Source: Bacillus sp. FJAT-44742
Lineage (GTDB): Bacteria > Bacillota > Bacilli > Bacillales > Marinococcaceae
NCBI RefSeq assembly: GCF_002797315.1
Contig: NZ_KZ454936.1
Span: 1,549,133-1,613,132 of the forward strand
Reading direction: 5' to 3'
Length of the DNA: 64,000 nucleotides
In this document: positions 42,561-52,185 of the stretch, piece after piece
Layout of the letters: each line of letters starts with the position of its first letter
How positions within the stretch are numbered: position 1 is the first letter of the stretch
Program-made: the position numbers and the translations under genes
The notes under the pieces: generated by a model
What the model saw: the letters and a program-made list of their open reading frames with translations, nothing else
Told to the model about the DNA's origin: nothing
Database searches by the model: none

Positions 42561-43316
42561 ATGTGTGATAGTATCTCAGATATAGACTATCGTGAAGTAA
42601 TCGAATATTCCCTTGATCCGATTATTATTCATACAGACTATAAAATTCTTTATATAAACAGGGCTGCTGAGGATTTTTTTAGAACCGATAAACAAAGTGT
42701 TATCGGAGCAAGTCCACTAGATATCTTTCAAGAATCCTCGAAGGTTGCGATTAAGCAAAGAATTCAATCTGCTTACCAAGCTCCTGCAGCCGTTATTGAA
42801 GAAACTATATATAGAATGGACAAAACAACTGTAATGGTTGAATTATATTGTCATCCAGTTATGTTGGGGAACAACAATAAAGCAATTCAGACATATATAC
42901 GGGATATTACGACCCGAAAAGAAAGCGAAAAAAAGCAGGACGAAATGATGAAGGAAATAAATGAATTATCCGCAACCATAGTGCCTATAATGAGCGATGT
43001 AGCCGTTCTTCCATTAGTAGGTAAGATAGGTTTGGAGAAGGCAAGGATGATCTTAGAAATTATACCGGAGAAAGTACAGGCTCAAAAACTCAATTATGTA
43101 ATTATGGATTTCTCTGGGGTGTACGAGTTGGATGATATCGTGATTAATTATCTTTTTAAAATTAAACAAGTCTTATCTCTCCTTGGAGTACAGTCTATTA
43201 TAACTGGTTTAAGGCCTCAATTAGCTATAGAGGCAACAAAGTTAAACATTAATTTAACTGACATTCCTACAATGGCTACAGTAAAAGAGGCAATAGTTTA
43301 TTTAGGAGTTAATTGA
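42561..43316 (+). CDS. PAS-STAS protein, RsbR-like
   Basis: 251 aa. The PAS domain (residues about 10-120: YSLDPIIIHTDYKILYINRAAEDFF, QTYIRDITTRKESE) is joined by a helical linker to a STAS domain (150-250: VAVLPLVGKIGLEKARMI, VIMDFSGVYELDD). STAS proteins of this sort join stressosomes that control sigma-B. The position normally phosphorylated by RsbT is Val/Tyr-rich here (DFSGV keeps one serine). No rsbS/T is nearby, so it is an orphan paralogue. Confidence 0.82.
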   Translation: MCDSISDIDYREVIEYSLDPIIIHTDYKILYINRAAEDFFRTDKQSVIGASPLDIFQESSKVAIKQRIQSAYQAPAAVIEETIYRMDKTTVMVELYCHPVMLGNNNKAIQTYIRDITTRKESEKKQDEMMKEINELSATIVPIMSDVAVLPLVGKIGLEKARMILEIIPEKVQAQKLNYVIMDFSGVYELDDIVINYLFKIKQVLSLLGVQSIITGLRPQLAIEATKLNINLTDIPTMATVKEAIVYLGVN

Positions 43317-43426
43317 GAACAAAGGTGGGTGTGTTTTATCCAAAAGGCAGATGCAAATCATCCATAACTTGGCTGGTTTATATTTAATTCACTACAAACC
43401 CCGGAATATTCCATGATAAAACATGT

Positions 43427-43499
43427 ACACGCAACTCCTATCCTTACCTTGTTTTTCGACAATTCAAGTGTAAAGGATATCGGAGATTGCGTGTTTTTT
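43427..43499 (+). terminator. Long hairpin after the PAS-STAS gene
   Basis: acacgcaa-ctcc-tatccttac pairs with gtaaaggata..ggag..ttgcgtgt, ending in TTTTTT. Likely terminator, though it is unusually long. Confidence 0.6.
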
Positions 43500-43549
43500 A
43501 TAGCTAATTTTTCTAAAACCCAACAAATAGTGTAGAGCCATTAAATAAA

Positions 43550-43580
43550 AAATAACCTCCGTAAGAAAACGGAGGTATTT
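43550..43580 (-). terminator. Terminator of the LysM gene
   Basis: aaataacctccg / cggaggtattt around a short loop, T-rich on the minus strand. Confidence 0.75.
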
Positions 43581-43596
43581 TTAAAGCTGTTTATCT

Positions 43597-44178
43597 TTAC
43601 TCCGGAATGCCAATAGTGGCTCCGATCGTCAGTTTATTAGGGTCGGAATAAGGGTTTTCTTCCTTAAGGTCATCAACTGTCACACCTTCATACTGCTGGG
43701 CAATGCTGTAGAATGTTTCACCTTCATCAATTCTGTGAGTGAATGGACCGTCTACATAACCTGGGTCCTCAACTCTTTCCAGTAAGATTTCAGTTCCAAC
43801 TGGAATTGCATCAGGGTCAAGACCATGGTTAATATTGTTTAATTCGTCTGCAGTAACTCCATCATATTGCTGGGCAATGCTGTAGAATGTTTCACCTTTT
43901 TCAACAGTGTGAGTTTCTGCTCCGTCAAAATCACCTGATCCATCATCAGTCTCAAGCATAACTTCCATGCCAGGAAGAAGATAGTACGGATCAAGTCCCT
44001 GGTTCAAGTCCATAACTTCTTGATTTGTCATATTATACTCCTGAGCGATGCTCCAAAAAGTATCACCGGGCTCTACTGTTGTAGATGAAGTCGTTGTAGC
44101 TCCTGCGGTCAAACCACTTGCTCCAAACACCGCACCAGCTGCAAAAATAGGGACGAGTACTACCGAAGTTTTCTTCAA
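43597..44178 (-). CDS. Secreted triple-LysM protein
   Basis: 193 aa. A signal peptide (KKTSVVLVPIFAAGAVFGAS...AGA) precedes three LysM peptidoglycan-binding modules at about residues 34-76, 88-134 and 147-192 (TVEPGDTFWSIAQEYNM, TVEKGETFYSIAQQYDG, RIDEGETFYSIAQQYEG). Acidic linkers (DDGSGDFDG) suit a high-salt outside. No catalytic domain is present. The start is TTG 44178 behind AAAGGAGGAG. It likely sits in the wall or spore cortex. Confidence 0.88.
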   Translation of the reverse strand: MKKTSVVLVPIFAAGAVFGASGLTAGATTTSSTTVEPGDTFWSIAQEYNMTNQEVMDLNQGLDPYYLLPGMEVMLETDDGSGDFDGAETHTVEKGETFYSIAQQYDGVTADELNNINHGLDPDAIPVGTEILLERVEDPGYVDGPFTHRIDEGETFYSIAQQYEGVTVDDLKEENPYSDPNKLTIGATIGIPE

Positions 44179-44566
44179 AGTAATCTCCTCCTTTTAAAAG
44201 ACTATATAATCCCATTCCTATGACAGGAAGATGTTAAACGTATAATTATACGACTGCTTTTTCGTTCGGTGTCCTTAAAAAGGGAATTAATGTTAACATG
44301 AATTTACATAGAGCGAACGGGGACAAAGGATACTGTCAAGTAAACTGTCCACCTCCTACTCATAGAAACATGTTTGAGGCTGGTTGAGACAATGATCTCG
44401 AATAACAAGCGAAGCTATGATACTAGGAGATGGATATAGGGGCACTGGTAAGTAAACAAGAAAGGAAGAGCTAACAGAGCCTAAAAGAAATGAGATTAAA
44501 AAAGTTGACATTACCCTGTTTTCTTCCTACCGAACAAGTATTACTAGAATAAATCTATCATTTTAA
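44179..44566. other. Intergenic region upstream of the chimeric ORF
   Basis: 388 bases without a credible gene. A TTGACA at 44506-44511 is followed by a poor -10 and may be the old promoter of the ABC operon downstream. Nothing else was recognised. Confidence 0.4.
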
Positions 44567-44968
44567 TTGAATAAGAAATCGGTTTCCCAACGAGAAGAAG
44601 TAACTTGTAAGAAGAATATTGTTTTTGATGCAAACTATCTTGTCCTTGGCCTAGGGGATGTATATCTTGGTGCCCCCGTAGCCACACCAATTGATCCGCG
44701 TCATCGCTTGGTGACGACAAAATATAATCCCGCACGAACCTGGACACCTGAAAATGCTGTTGGAATTGGCGGAGCATACATGTGCGTTTACGGAATGGAG
44801 GGACCCGGTGGTTATCAGTTTGTCGGGCGCACCATACAGATGTGGAACCGTTTCAGGCATACAGAAAGTTTTGAACCAGGAAAACCTTGGCTCCTTAGAT
44901 TCTTTGACCAAATTGAAGTTGCCCGGACTACTTTAGAAGACCTGTTCATGGAGGTGGTGAATCAATGA
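44567..44968 (+). pseudogene. Chimeric ORF: urea-carboxylase fragment fused to an ABC ATPase tail
   Basis: About 115 codons match an internal KipI-like (allophanate hydrolase subunit 1-like) piece of urea carboxylase: [16 protein letters not shown], then [20 protein letters not shown] and [15 protein letters not shown], to LLRFFDQI. The frame then switches without a stop into [16 protein letters not shown], the C-terminus typical of ABC-transporter ATPases, and overlaps the permease start by four bases. The ATPase's nucleotide-binding domain and the rest of urea carboxylase are gone. A deletion or recombination joined two genes; neither activity can remain. Confidence 0.78.
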
Positions 44969-45744
44969 ACCAGTGGATCCAGCTCTGGAAAAAAGAATGT
45001 CTGGAAATGTGGAGAAATTTCAAATGGATATGGATGCCGCTTGTTTTTATTATATTAGGTCTGACAGAACCATTATCTACATACTACATGCCGGTTATAA
45101 TGGAAAGTGTAGGTGGATTGCCTGAAGGAGCGGTTTTTGAAATGCCTATGCCTTCCCCAGGCGAAGTCCTGATGATGACTACATCGCAGTTCAATATGTT
45201 GGGCATCCTGGTAATTGTATTCGCTTCCATGGGATTGATTTCATCAGAAAGACGTAGTGGAGTTGCTGGACTCATTCTAGTCAGGCCTGTTCCGCATGCA
45301 TCTTATGTAACAGCGAAATGGGCAGGAATGATAGTGCTGGGGTGGTTATCATTATTTTTGGGGTATTTGGCCAGTTGGTATTATACTAACCTCTTGTTTG
45401 GATCCCTTTCGTTTGGGGTCATGTTAAACAGCTTCCTCCTATACGGGCTCTGGTTTACTTTTATTATTACGCTGACCGTATTTTTTAATGCCCTCTCCAA
45501 GATTTCTGGTCTTGTCGCATTTGCGACTCTAACTTCGGTCATCGGGCTTTCAATCACTACAAGTGTTCTTGAACAATGGATGACATGGAGCCCGGCAATG
45601 GCATTGGATCTTGTAGGAACGATGGCAATGGAAGGCCGATTAGATACAAGCTTCGCTCTCGTCTTAGTTGTAACATTAGTGTCGGTTATTGCGTTGTTAG
45701 CTGCGGCCAGCTTTGTGTTGAAGAATAAAGAGATGGCCAGTTAA
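44965..45744 (+). CDS. ABC-2 type transporter permease, orphaned from its ATPase
   Basis: A 259-aa protein with six hydrophobic segments, starting [20 protein letters not shown] as ABC-2 permeases do; [28 protein letters not shown] is the conserved first cytoplasmic loop. Its start overlaps the end of the chimeric ORF (ATGA), the vestige of coupling to the lost ATPase gene. Intact as protein, but no partner ATPase is adjacent. Confidence 0.85.
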   Translation: MNQWIQLWKKECLEMWRNFKWIWMPLVFIILGLTEPLSTYYMPVIMESVGGLPEGAVFEMPMPSPGEVLMMTTSQFNMLGILVIVFASMGLISSERRSGVAGLILVRPVPHASYVTAKWAGMIVLGWLSLFLGYLASWYYTNLLFGSLSFGVMLNSFLLYGLWFTFIITLTVFFNALSKISGLVAFATLTSVIGLSITTSVLEQWMTWSPAMALDLVGTMAMEGRLDTSFALVLVVTLVSVIALLAAASFVLKNKEMAS

Positions 45745-45937
45745 TAACCCTGAGGTATAGCAGAACGTACGTTTTATACCAGAAACGGTTGTATTTTATT
45801 CCTAATAACAGTAGAGAGTTTGATTGCTGAAAGGAAGAGTCGTTTCTTTCTTAAATGCTAGTGCAGATTAATACTTGTTTCCACTAGTTCCAGATTATTT
45901 CTTATAATAGAAGGCGCACAAACAAGGAGGACTTACT

Positions 45938-46504
<567 letters not shown>

Positions 46505-46883
46505 ATGTTGTCCGTGCTAACATGAAATTTGAGAAGTAAATTTACACAGCTTGATTTGCCATCTTGCAGGGTTAAAAAGGGATAGGAATGGGCGGAATTG
46601 CAAAATAGCAATTGTGAAAAGGTTACAGGAAATTCTTAGGCTTCACATCCATATATAAGAACTGTACCCGAAGTACTGGAAAGAACTTTTATTGCTAAAA
46701 TACAAAGAAAACTTATAAGTTTCGTCTTCTTCAAACTATACATTTTGGGAATAGAGCTAGGTCATCCAAAATAGTTCACTATTAAGTTTTCTGAGACATT
46801 CTCAACTGCACTTTATTACCTTAAGCTTGAAAGAGGATCTGGGGGCTAAATTTCACTTAAATAGATAGTAGAAAGTTATCACT
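46505..46883. other. Intergenic region with nothing recognised
   Basis: 379 AT-rich bases between convergent genes. No gene, and no strong hairpin or repeat that I could identify. Confidence 0.5.
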
Positions 46884-48404
46884 TTAGTCAAAAGAAACAA
46901 GTTGAGCCGTTTTTATCGCATAGGCTCTTGTTTCCCCAATTCCTTTAATTCTTAATAGGCACTCATAAGAAGTAAATGGCTTGTTAGTTCTCAGTAAAAC
47001 TATTTCTTTTGCTCTTTTTGGACCTATATTTGGGATTTTCTGTAACTGTTCTATTGGAGCTGAATTGATTAAAATGAGTGATTGATGAGAAGTAGATTTA
47101 GGTTTTGAGGAAATAGAATTATTATTATCTTTTGGTTTGTATTTATTTTGATTCGATTCTGCAAGGTAACGTTCATCTTTTAAATAAGATATAACATAAA
47201 AATATAACCTGTTAAAGTGGGTGTCCTGAAAGTTAATTAAGGTAGCATTTTTTCCTGAGAATTTATGAGAATGTTTGTTTTTAACCAGAAATTTTGCATA
47301 TTTAATTGGCATTTGATAAAGGCTTTTTGTCACCTCTATATCATTAATTCTCTTAATTATATGTTTCTGGGGTTTTCCATTTATTTCAATAATCCATGGT
47401 CTTCCAGTTTGATCTATACCAAAATCTACGCATATTTCGCCCAAGTGACCTAACTTCCTTTCAATAGTTCGTGCAGATAACAAAGAAATTCCTTTCATTA
47501 GGCTTATATCTTTATCAGAAAGGTGGGAACTGTGAGTTAGAATCTCCTTTACACTTTTTATTTCGGTACTATGATTCGTAATAAAGGAGGTTGGACTTCC
47601 TATTCTACTAAGCATAGCAGTAGTATCCCACAATCCACGCTCATTTTTTTGTACATAAATTCGTATATCATATATTTTTTCCTCGACCTTTTCAAAGGGA
47701 ATATATTCTTGAACTAAGAACCTTTCGCTTTGAGCAAATTGCCCGATTTTTAAAAGGAACTCATCTTTATTGGATGTATTAATTTTTGCAGGATTGTTTG
47801 CCTTCTCATTAATTAAAGCATTCAGTATTGGTATTTTGCTACATTCATTTCCTAACGTAGGCATGTTACCTCTCAATTCGTTAGTTGATATTGCTTTTTC
47901 CGTAAATATATTAGAGTAAAGCCGGTATTCATTTTCAGGGGTTTGTTCTGCCAAATATACCTGTTTCCCTAGAGTTCCTTTAGATGGCTTAAGCACTAGC
48001 TTGCGATAACTGGATAACAACTTTAAAAATGTATGGGATTTAAAAAGAAAAGTATCTGGAACGAAGTGACTCATTATTGTCTTCTGTAAGATATCATTAA
48101 TTGTCCATTTGTCAAATCTAGTCATGCAATTAAATACTTTTCCCTTTCCAACGAGTTTCTCTAATCTATTTGAAAGTCCTTTATGCGAGATATAACTTCG
48201 ATTGTATATAACCTGGGGTGGCGGACTTATTACCTTCTCCCACTGATTATTCTGCCACGCATACCCTTGAATCCTTTTATTTTTCCAATCAATCCCTTTC
48301 GCATTAAACACCAAAATATCAGCTTGTAAAGAGGAAACCAAGTCAAAATATTTTAGTCCTTTAGGTTTGTGCACTAGTATTCCTATTAATGGATTTTTTT
48401 TCAT
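46884..48404 (-). CDS. YheC/YheD-family ATP-grasp protein fused to a ComEA-like helix-hairpin-helix domain
   Basis: 506 aa. The first ~380 residues follow the YheC/YheD endospore-coat ATP-grasp family: IGILVHKPKG, then FNCMTRFDKWTINDIL, FLKLLSSYRKLVLKPSKGTLG (ATP-grasp lysine region), and ICVDFGIDQTGRPWIIEINGKPQ (metal-binding Asp/Glu/Asn). A low-complexity polar linker (residues ~415-435) leads to a C-terminal domain, LILINSAPIEQLQKIPNIGPKRAKEIVLL...IKGIGETRAYAIK. That domain has the double helix-hairpin-helix form of ComEA/UvrC. I do not recall this fusion in the family. A 79-aa gene lies 123 bases upstream on the same strand. Confidence 0.82.
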   Translation of the reverse strand: MKKNPLIGILVHKPKGLKYFDLVSSLQADILVFNAKGIDWKNKRIQGYAWQNNQWEKVISPPPQVIYNRSYISHKGLSNRLEKLVGKGKVFNCMTRFDKWTINDILQKTIMSHFVPDTFLFKSHTFLKLLSSYRKLVLKPSKGTLGKQVYLAEQTPENEYRLYSNIFTEKAISTNELRGNMPTLGNECSKIPILNALINEKANNPAKINTSNKDEFLLKIGQFAQSERFLVQEYIPFEKVEEKIYDIRIYVQKNERGLWDTTAMLSRIGSPTSFITNHSTEIKSVKEILTHSSHLSDKDISLMKGISLLSARTIERKLGHLGEICVDFGIDQTGRPWIIEINGKPQKHIIKRINDIEVTKSLYQMPIKYAKFLVKNKHSHKFSGKNATLINFQDTHFNRLYFYVISYLKDERYLAESNQNKYKPKDNNNSISSKPKSTSHQSLILINSAPIEQLQKIPNIGPKRAKEIVLLRTNKPFTSYECLLRIKGIGETRAYAIKTAQLVSFD

Positions 48405-48527
48405 AATAAGGAACCCTCCCTACATCAACGTTTGTATAGTTCAGAAAATTAAGAACTATGTAAACATGAGCTGCATTAAAGAATGGTTATCATTCCGCCT
48501 AGCAACTCATGTTAGTACTGAGAAATA

Positions 48528-48767
48528 TTAGACGTGTTGAGCTTGAATTAAAAGAGTTACCTCACCAAGGCCCGCTACGTCTATTGTTGTTTCAAAGTCA
48601 ATAGTTGGACATGGTACTTCTACACTTACTCCTAGTACATCAATAGTAACAATTCCATTTTCTGAAGGGAAAGTAAGGTTTGCAAAAACCGTGATTGGTT
48701 CCGGTAATACCACCCCATCTATTGCAGTAATCTGTACAGTTACTACACACAATGTTGTTACACCCAT
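48528..48767 (-). CDS. Small beta-rich protein (79 aa) upstream of the ATP-grasp gene
   Basis: Alternating hydrophobic/polar strands (VTTLCVVTVQITAIDGVVLP, GIVTIDVLGVSVEVPCPTID, LGEVTLLIQAQ), two cysteines, few basic residues, no signal peptide or membrane helix. It may be a coat-type or assembling beta protein. AAGGAGG at 7-base spacing makes translation credible. It is the nearest upstream gene to the YheC/YheD-like protein. An IS21 element now sits 70 bases upstream of its start and may have removed its promoter. Confidence 0.7.
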   Translation of the reverse strand: MGVTTLCVVTVQITAIDGVVLPEPITVFANLTFPSENGIVTIDVLGVSVEVPCPTIDFETTIDVAGLGEVTLLIQAQHV

Positions 48768-48873
48768 TGTTTAGCCTCCTTAACCGTTGTGGTAGTGTGT
48801 TAACAATAACCATCATATTCGTCAAACTGTATGGGGATGTAACCGTCAAGTGGAAATGAACATTTTTTGCTCG

Positions 48874-49641
48874 TTATGTTTGAGCACTTTTCGCTTGAAA
48901 CAAAGATTTACGATACTTAATTCGATGACTGCCGCCATTCAAGTGAACGACTTCCGAGCGATGGAGAAGGCGATCCAAGATGGCCGTGGTGATACCTTGA
49001 TCTCCGATCAATTCTCCCCATTCCTCGGGCCCTTTGTTCGAAGTTAAGATGACTGAACTTCTTTCATATAGATGATTGATTAAGTGAAAAAATAAATTAG
49101 CTTCTTGTTGATCCATAGCCATATACATTAAGTCGTCGATGATAACCAAGTCAGCCTGTCGAATACGTTTCATAGATAACTGAGATTTCCGAACGTATTC
49201 CTCTGTTTTTAAGAGGGGTACAAGTTCTCCCATCGAAATAAAAGAAACTCGAAATCCCTTATGAATGGCTTCCAACCCCAAACCAATAGCTAGATGCGTC
49301 TTTCCAATGCCAGGTGGCCCCAGAAAGATTAAATTAAACGTCTGTTCCAGCCAAGACAGCTCTTTGAGCTGCTTTAGCTGTCTTTGACTGAGAGACGGCT
49401 GCTCCGCAAGGTCAAACTCTTCCAAGGTCTTTTGATACGGAAACCTTGCCCATTTCAAATGTTTTTCAATCATTTTTTCCTCTCTACGCTTCTCTTCATA
49501 AGTAAGGAGTTCATGAAGAAACTCTTGATAGGTCCAGGATTGGGCTTCAGCTTCTCTCAGAAAGAGAGGCAGCCTTTTAGATGTTTCTGCCATCCTAAGT
49601 TGATGAAATTGTCGTTGTAAACTTTCCGTAGAAAGACTCAT
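48874..49641 (-). CDS. istB: IS21 helper ATPase IstB
   Basis: A 255-aa AAA+/DnaC-like ATPase that assists the IS21 transposase in target selection. Walker A GPPGIGKTHLAIGLG and Walker B LVIIDDLMYMA are intact; SVILTSNKGPEEWGE holds the sensor. GGGAGGGG lies at the end of istA and the start codon falls one base after the istA stop. It ends inside the repeat-rich end of the element. Confidence 0.95.
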   Translation of the reverse strand: MSLSTESLQRQFHQLRMAETSKRLPLFLREAEAQSWTYQEFLHELLTYEEKRREEKMIEKHLKWARFPYQKTLEEFDLAEQPSLSQRQLKQLKELSWLEQTFNLIFLGPPGIGKTHLAIGLGLEAIHKGFRVSFISMGELVPLLKTEEYVRKSQLSMKRIRQADLVIIDDLMYMAMDQQEANLFFHLINHLYERSSVILTSNKGPEEWGELIGDQGITTAILDRLLHRSEVVHLNGGSHRIKYRKSLFQAKSAQT

Positions 49642-49642
49642 G

Positions 49643-51199
49643 TTAGGCCCCTCCCAAAATCTTCAGGTAGCTTTCCAAGTTTCTCACTTCTGCTGTTTCC
49701 TCCCACGCTTTTGAATAAGGAATGGAAGGAAGGTTTTCTGGGAGAAGGGACCGATCAAATTGTTGGTTCCTTGCTAGATATCTGGTTACATCTTCAAACG
49801 AGTTGGCACTCCACAAATTTTCTTTTATGCATATTTCAATCGCTTGTTGAGCGAAAGAAGGGTACTGCTTCACGGCACGTTGGAGAATCTTCAATTGGTC
49901 TCTTATGTACCTTGGGTAACGTTGATGGATCTCTTCAAGAAACCGTTGGATATCCTCTTTCTGATCAAAGGAGCCTTTTACTGTTTCCATATAAGCAGGT
50001 ATACCTTTTGATCGGTCTCGGGAATGGTGAGTGTTCTTGATAAGCTGGCCTTTTCCAACAGCCAGAGGATGAATCGCAATCTGCTTTCCTTGTGGAGTTT
50101 TTTCAATAATAAGGTGTCCTTCTTCTATGCGCACGTACACCGTATTCTCTCCGTTTGCTTGGTAAGTCCCTAACGGGACGGAGTAGCGATTCGAATGATA
50201 TTTTATGATGTTGTCCTTATGAACGGTTCTTGATATACTTAACCCACGGTGACTCTCGAAAGAGAGTAGGTAAGAGACTTTTCGTAAGTGTGGCTTTTCC
50301 AGGGCGAACACTTCGACTGGTCTCTTTTTTATTGTATTGTGTACTTGGAAGTTTCCCTTGCGTTCTAACCAGGCAAGGCATTGCTCATTCCATGTTTCTA
50401 TGTCATAAAATACTCGATGTTTCGCAAAGTTGTGTTTTACGAATTTTACTGTGTTTTCTACTTTCCCTTTTGATTCAGGATCTGCTCTCCTGCATAAGTA
50501 AATCCGAAATCCTCTTTGTTGCTTATAAGCCTGAAAGTCTTCTGTCAGAATAAAATCACCTCCATTTTCACTGACGGTCATTAATTTATCTTGGTCATAA
50601 ACAATTTCTTCTGTGATCCCTCCATAATACTGAAAGGCATTCTCGTGACTTCGTAACACATCCTGAGTCGTAAACGGATGATCCTGCCATTCTGCGTATT
50701 TAAAGCGAGAATGCGAGAGGACAAAGGCAATAACGTATAGCTTTTTAGTTTTGCCTTCATAAGTAAAAACTTTCTTTTCTCCAAAATCAACCTGCATTTG
50801 TTTGCCTTTTGGGAGTTCTTCGATGGCTTCAAAGGTTCGGACTTCTTTTACTTTAGGAATACAATATGTTTTTCTTAGTTCTTTAACATAAGCTCGAACA
50901 GTGCTTGCCCCCACATCTTTAAAAGAACAACGTTCTTCTAACCAATCTGAAATCTGAGAAGCCGAAAGGTCAGGGTGTTCCTTTAACCACTGGAGTAAAT
51001 GATTTTGATAAGGATCCAGCTTCCGCTTCCTGGTTTTTAGTTGGTACACCCATTCGCTTGCATCCTCAAAATCCCTCTTCAAGTAAGCATAAACAGTAGT
51101 CCTTGATAAGTTACACTTTCTAGCAATCGCTGCCACAGAAAACCCTTCTTTTCTTAGCTGATGAACATAAACATGCTTTTCCAATTTCTCCACCTTCAT
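49643..51199 (-). CDS. istA: IS21 transposase IstA
   Basis: 518 aa from ATG 51199 (an in-frame ATG at 51238 gives 531 aa and is equally possible; the site GGAGGGG is close to 51199). The N-terminal helix-turn-helix reads FSVAAIARKCNLSRTTVYAYL. The DDE core has MQVDFGEKK (D), VYDQDKL (D) and DPESKGKVENTVKFVK (E). RDRSKGIP and HSNRYSVPLGTY are typical IS21 C-terminal motifs. Complete and apparently active. Confidence 0.95.
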   Translation of the reverse strand: MKVEKLEKHVYVHQLRKEGFSVAAIARKCNLSRTTVYAYLKRDFEDASEWVYQLKTRKRKLDPYQNHLLQWLKEHPDLSASQISDWLEERCSFKDVGASTVRAYVKELRKTYCIPKVKEVRTFEAIEELPKGKQMQVDFGEKKVFTYEGKTKKLYVIAFVLSHSRFKYAEWQDHPFTTQDVLRSHENAFQYYGGITEEIVYDQDKLMTVSENGGDFILTEDFQAYKQQRGFRIYLCRRADPESKGKVENTVKFVKHNFAKHRVFYDIETWNEQCLAWLERKGNFQVHNTIKKRPVEVFALEKPHLRKVSYLLSFESHRGLSISRTVHKDNIIKYHSNRYSVPLGTYQANGENTVYVRIEEGHLIIEKTPQGKQIAIHPLAVGKGQLIKNTHHSRDRSKGIPAYMETVKGSFDQKEDIQRFLEEIHQRYPRYIRDQLKILQRAVKQYPSFAQQAIEICIKENLWSANSFEDVTRYLARNQQFDRSLLPENLPSIPYSKAWEETAEVRNLESYLKILGGA

Positions 51200-51752
51200 T
51201 CCCCTCCGCCAGTCACACATTTTCTTTATAGTGTACATGACAAGAGGTGTTAAGTAGGGGAAAAGCGCTCAAATCAATCAAGCAGTAACTGTTCAACTTA
51301 GTCTAGCAGTTACAGGGGATTGTTCCTTTACCTAAAAGACTACTTATGGGCTGAAAAGTAATAGTTACACACCTAGAAATATTAGGGTCAAGACAATCAG
51401 TTGTTAAGACGGGGTGAAAAGTACCATTCACGCTATACATAGGTAGATTCGCAGAAGGAATAAACTAAAGAGAAATAAACAAGCAAATTTGGTGAAAAAA
51501 ATAAGTACTTTAAGTGATTTTTATTTAAAAGAACAATACCGCCAAATGGTAGAGAGGATGTTGTTTGCTAATAACTATCTAAGTATCCTTATGTAAATCT
51601 TAAAAGACTTCTTTGAATTTTTAATCAGGAAGGATATATTGGTTGCCTTAAGCTTTAACAATAAATCTGTAACGGTGTAGAGAAAATAAAGCTTCCTGTA
51701 GAATGAATCACCGTCAGTTATTTTTTGGGGGATATTATTAGGGGGAACAAGT

Positions 51753-52011
51753 ATGACTTAATAATTGAAGCAGCTTGTAAAGTAATCAAAAGGGGACTAA
51801 AATGGCATCTGTTGCTTAAATCGTTAATGAAGCAGGATCGTGCTCAGAGAATTTACACTTTGATTCCAAAAGTGCTGTTGTGTCAGCTATAGCTGAACAA
51901 ATATTAAGTGATTGTTCAGAGGGGCAAAATGGTATGATCAGAACTTTTTGCTGGAACGACTTAGAAACATTCTTTCTATATGTGGAAACACTCAGGTTCT
52001 TTGTATTATAA
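51753..52011 (+). pseudogene. TetR-family regulator remnant
   Basis: Reads as a TetR DNA-binding domain: IIEAACKVIKR, then after a one-base frameshift TKMASVA-stop(51817)-IVNEAG, and HFDSKSAVVSAIAEQIL. The rest of the domain is lost to further decay, and a stop occurs at 52009-52011. GGGGGAACAAGT precedes ATG 51753. It lies in an otherwise empty 870-base gap downstream of the IS21 element. Confidence 0.65.
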
Positions 52012-52124
52012 AACACAAGGAACCGTTTCAAATTTCTTTTTTCAGATAAATAAGTTATCGACAGAGTGTCACCAAATCATTATGCAAAGGAAATACCTGC
52101 TACTCTATGTACTTTTTAAAAACA

Positions 52125-52151
52125 AGCCTTAGAACTAAAAGTTCTAAGGCT
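52125..52151 (-). terminator. Minus-strand terminator
   Basis: agccttagaac (52125-52135) pairs perfectly with gttctaaggct (52141-52151), followed on the minus strand by TTTTT. It terminates the 48-aa gene. Confidence 0.8.
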
Positions 52152-52185
52152 CGTACTCTTTTACTTTTATAAATCAATACAAAAA

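Larger units (their letters stand above)
48838..51314 (-). mobile_element. Complete IS21-family insertion sequence with 5-bp target duplication
   Basis: The 2477-bp element begins TGTAAC (48838) and ends GTTACA (51314). About 55 bases at each end align as imperfect inverted repeats, including TTTGAGCrCTTTTC (48879 side and 51259-51272 side). It is flanked by gggga on both sides (48833-48837 and 51315-51319), a 5-bp target duplication. It encodes istA then istB on the minus strand, both intact, so it may still be mobile. Confidence 0.93.

Noticed and set aside
44179-44566. Possible further transposon end (gatactgtcaagtaaactgtcc near 44329)
   Set aside because: No matching partner repeat and no transposase sequence could be found.
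46884-48767. Graspetide (RiPP) cluster made of the ATP-grasp protein and the 79-aa gene
   Set aside because: The 79-aa protein lacks the acidic core repeats with Thr/Ser/Lys acceptors of known graspetides, and the ligase belongs to YheC/YheD. Kept only as a broader ligase-target hypothesis.
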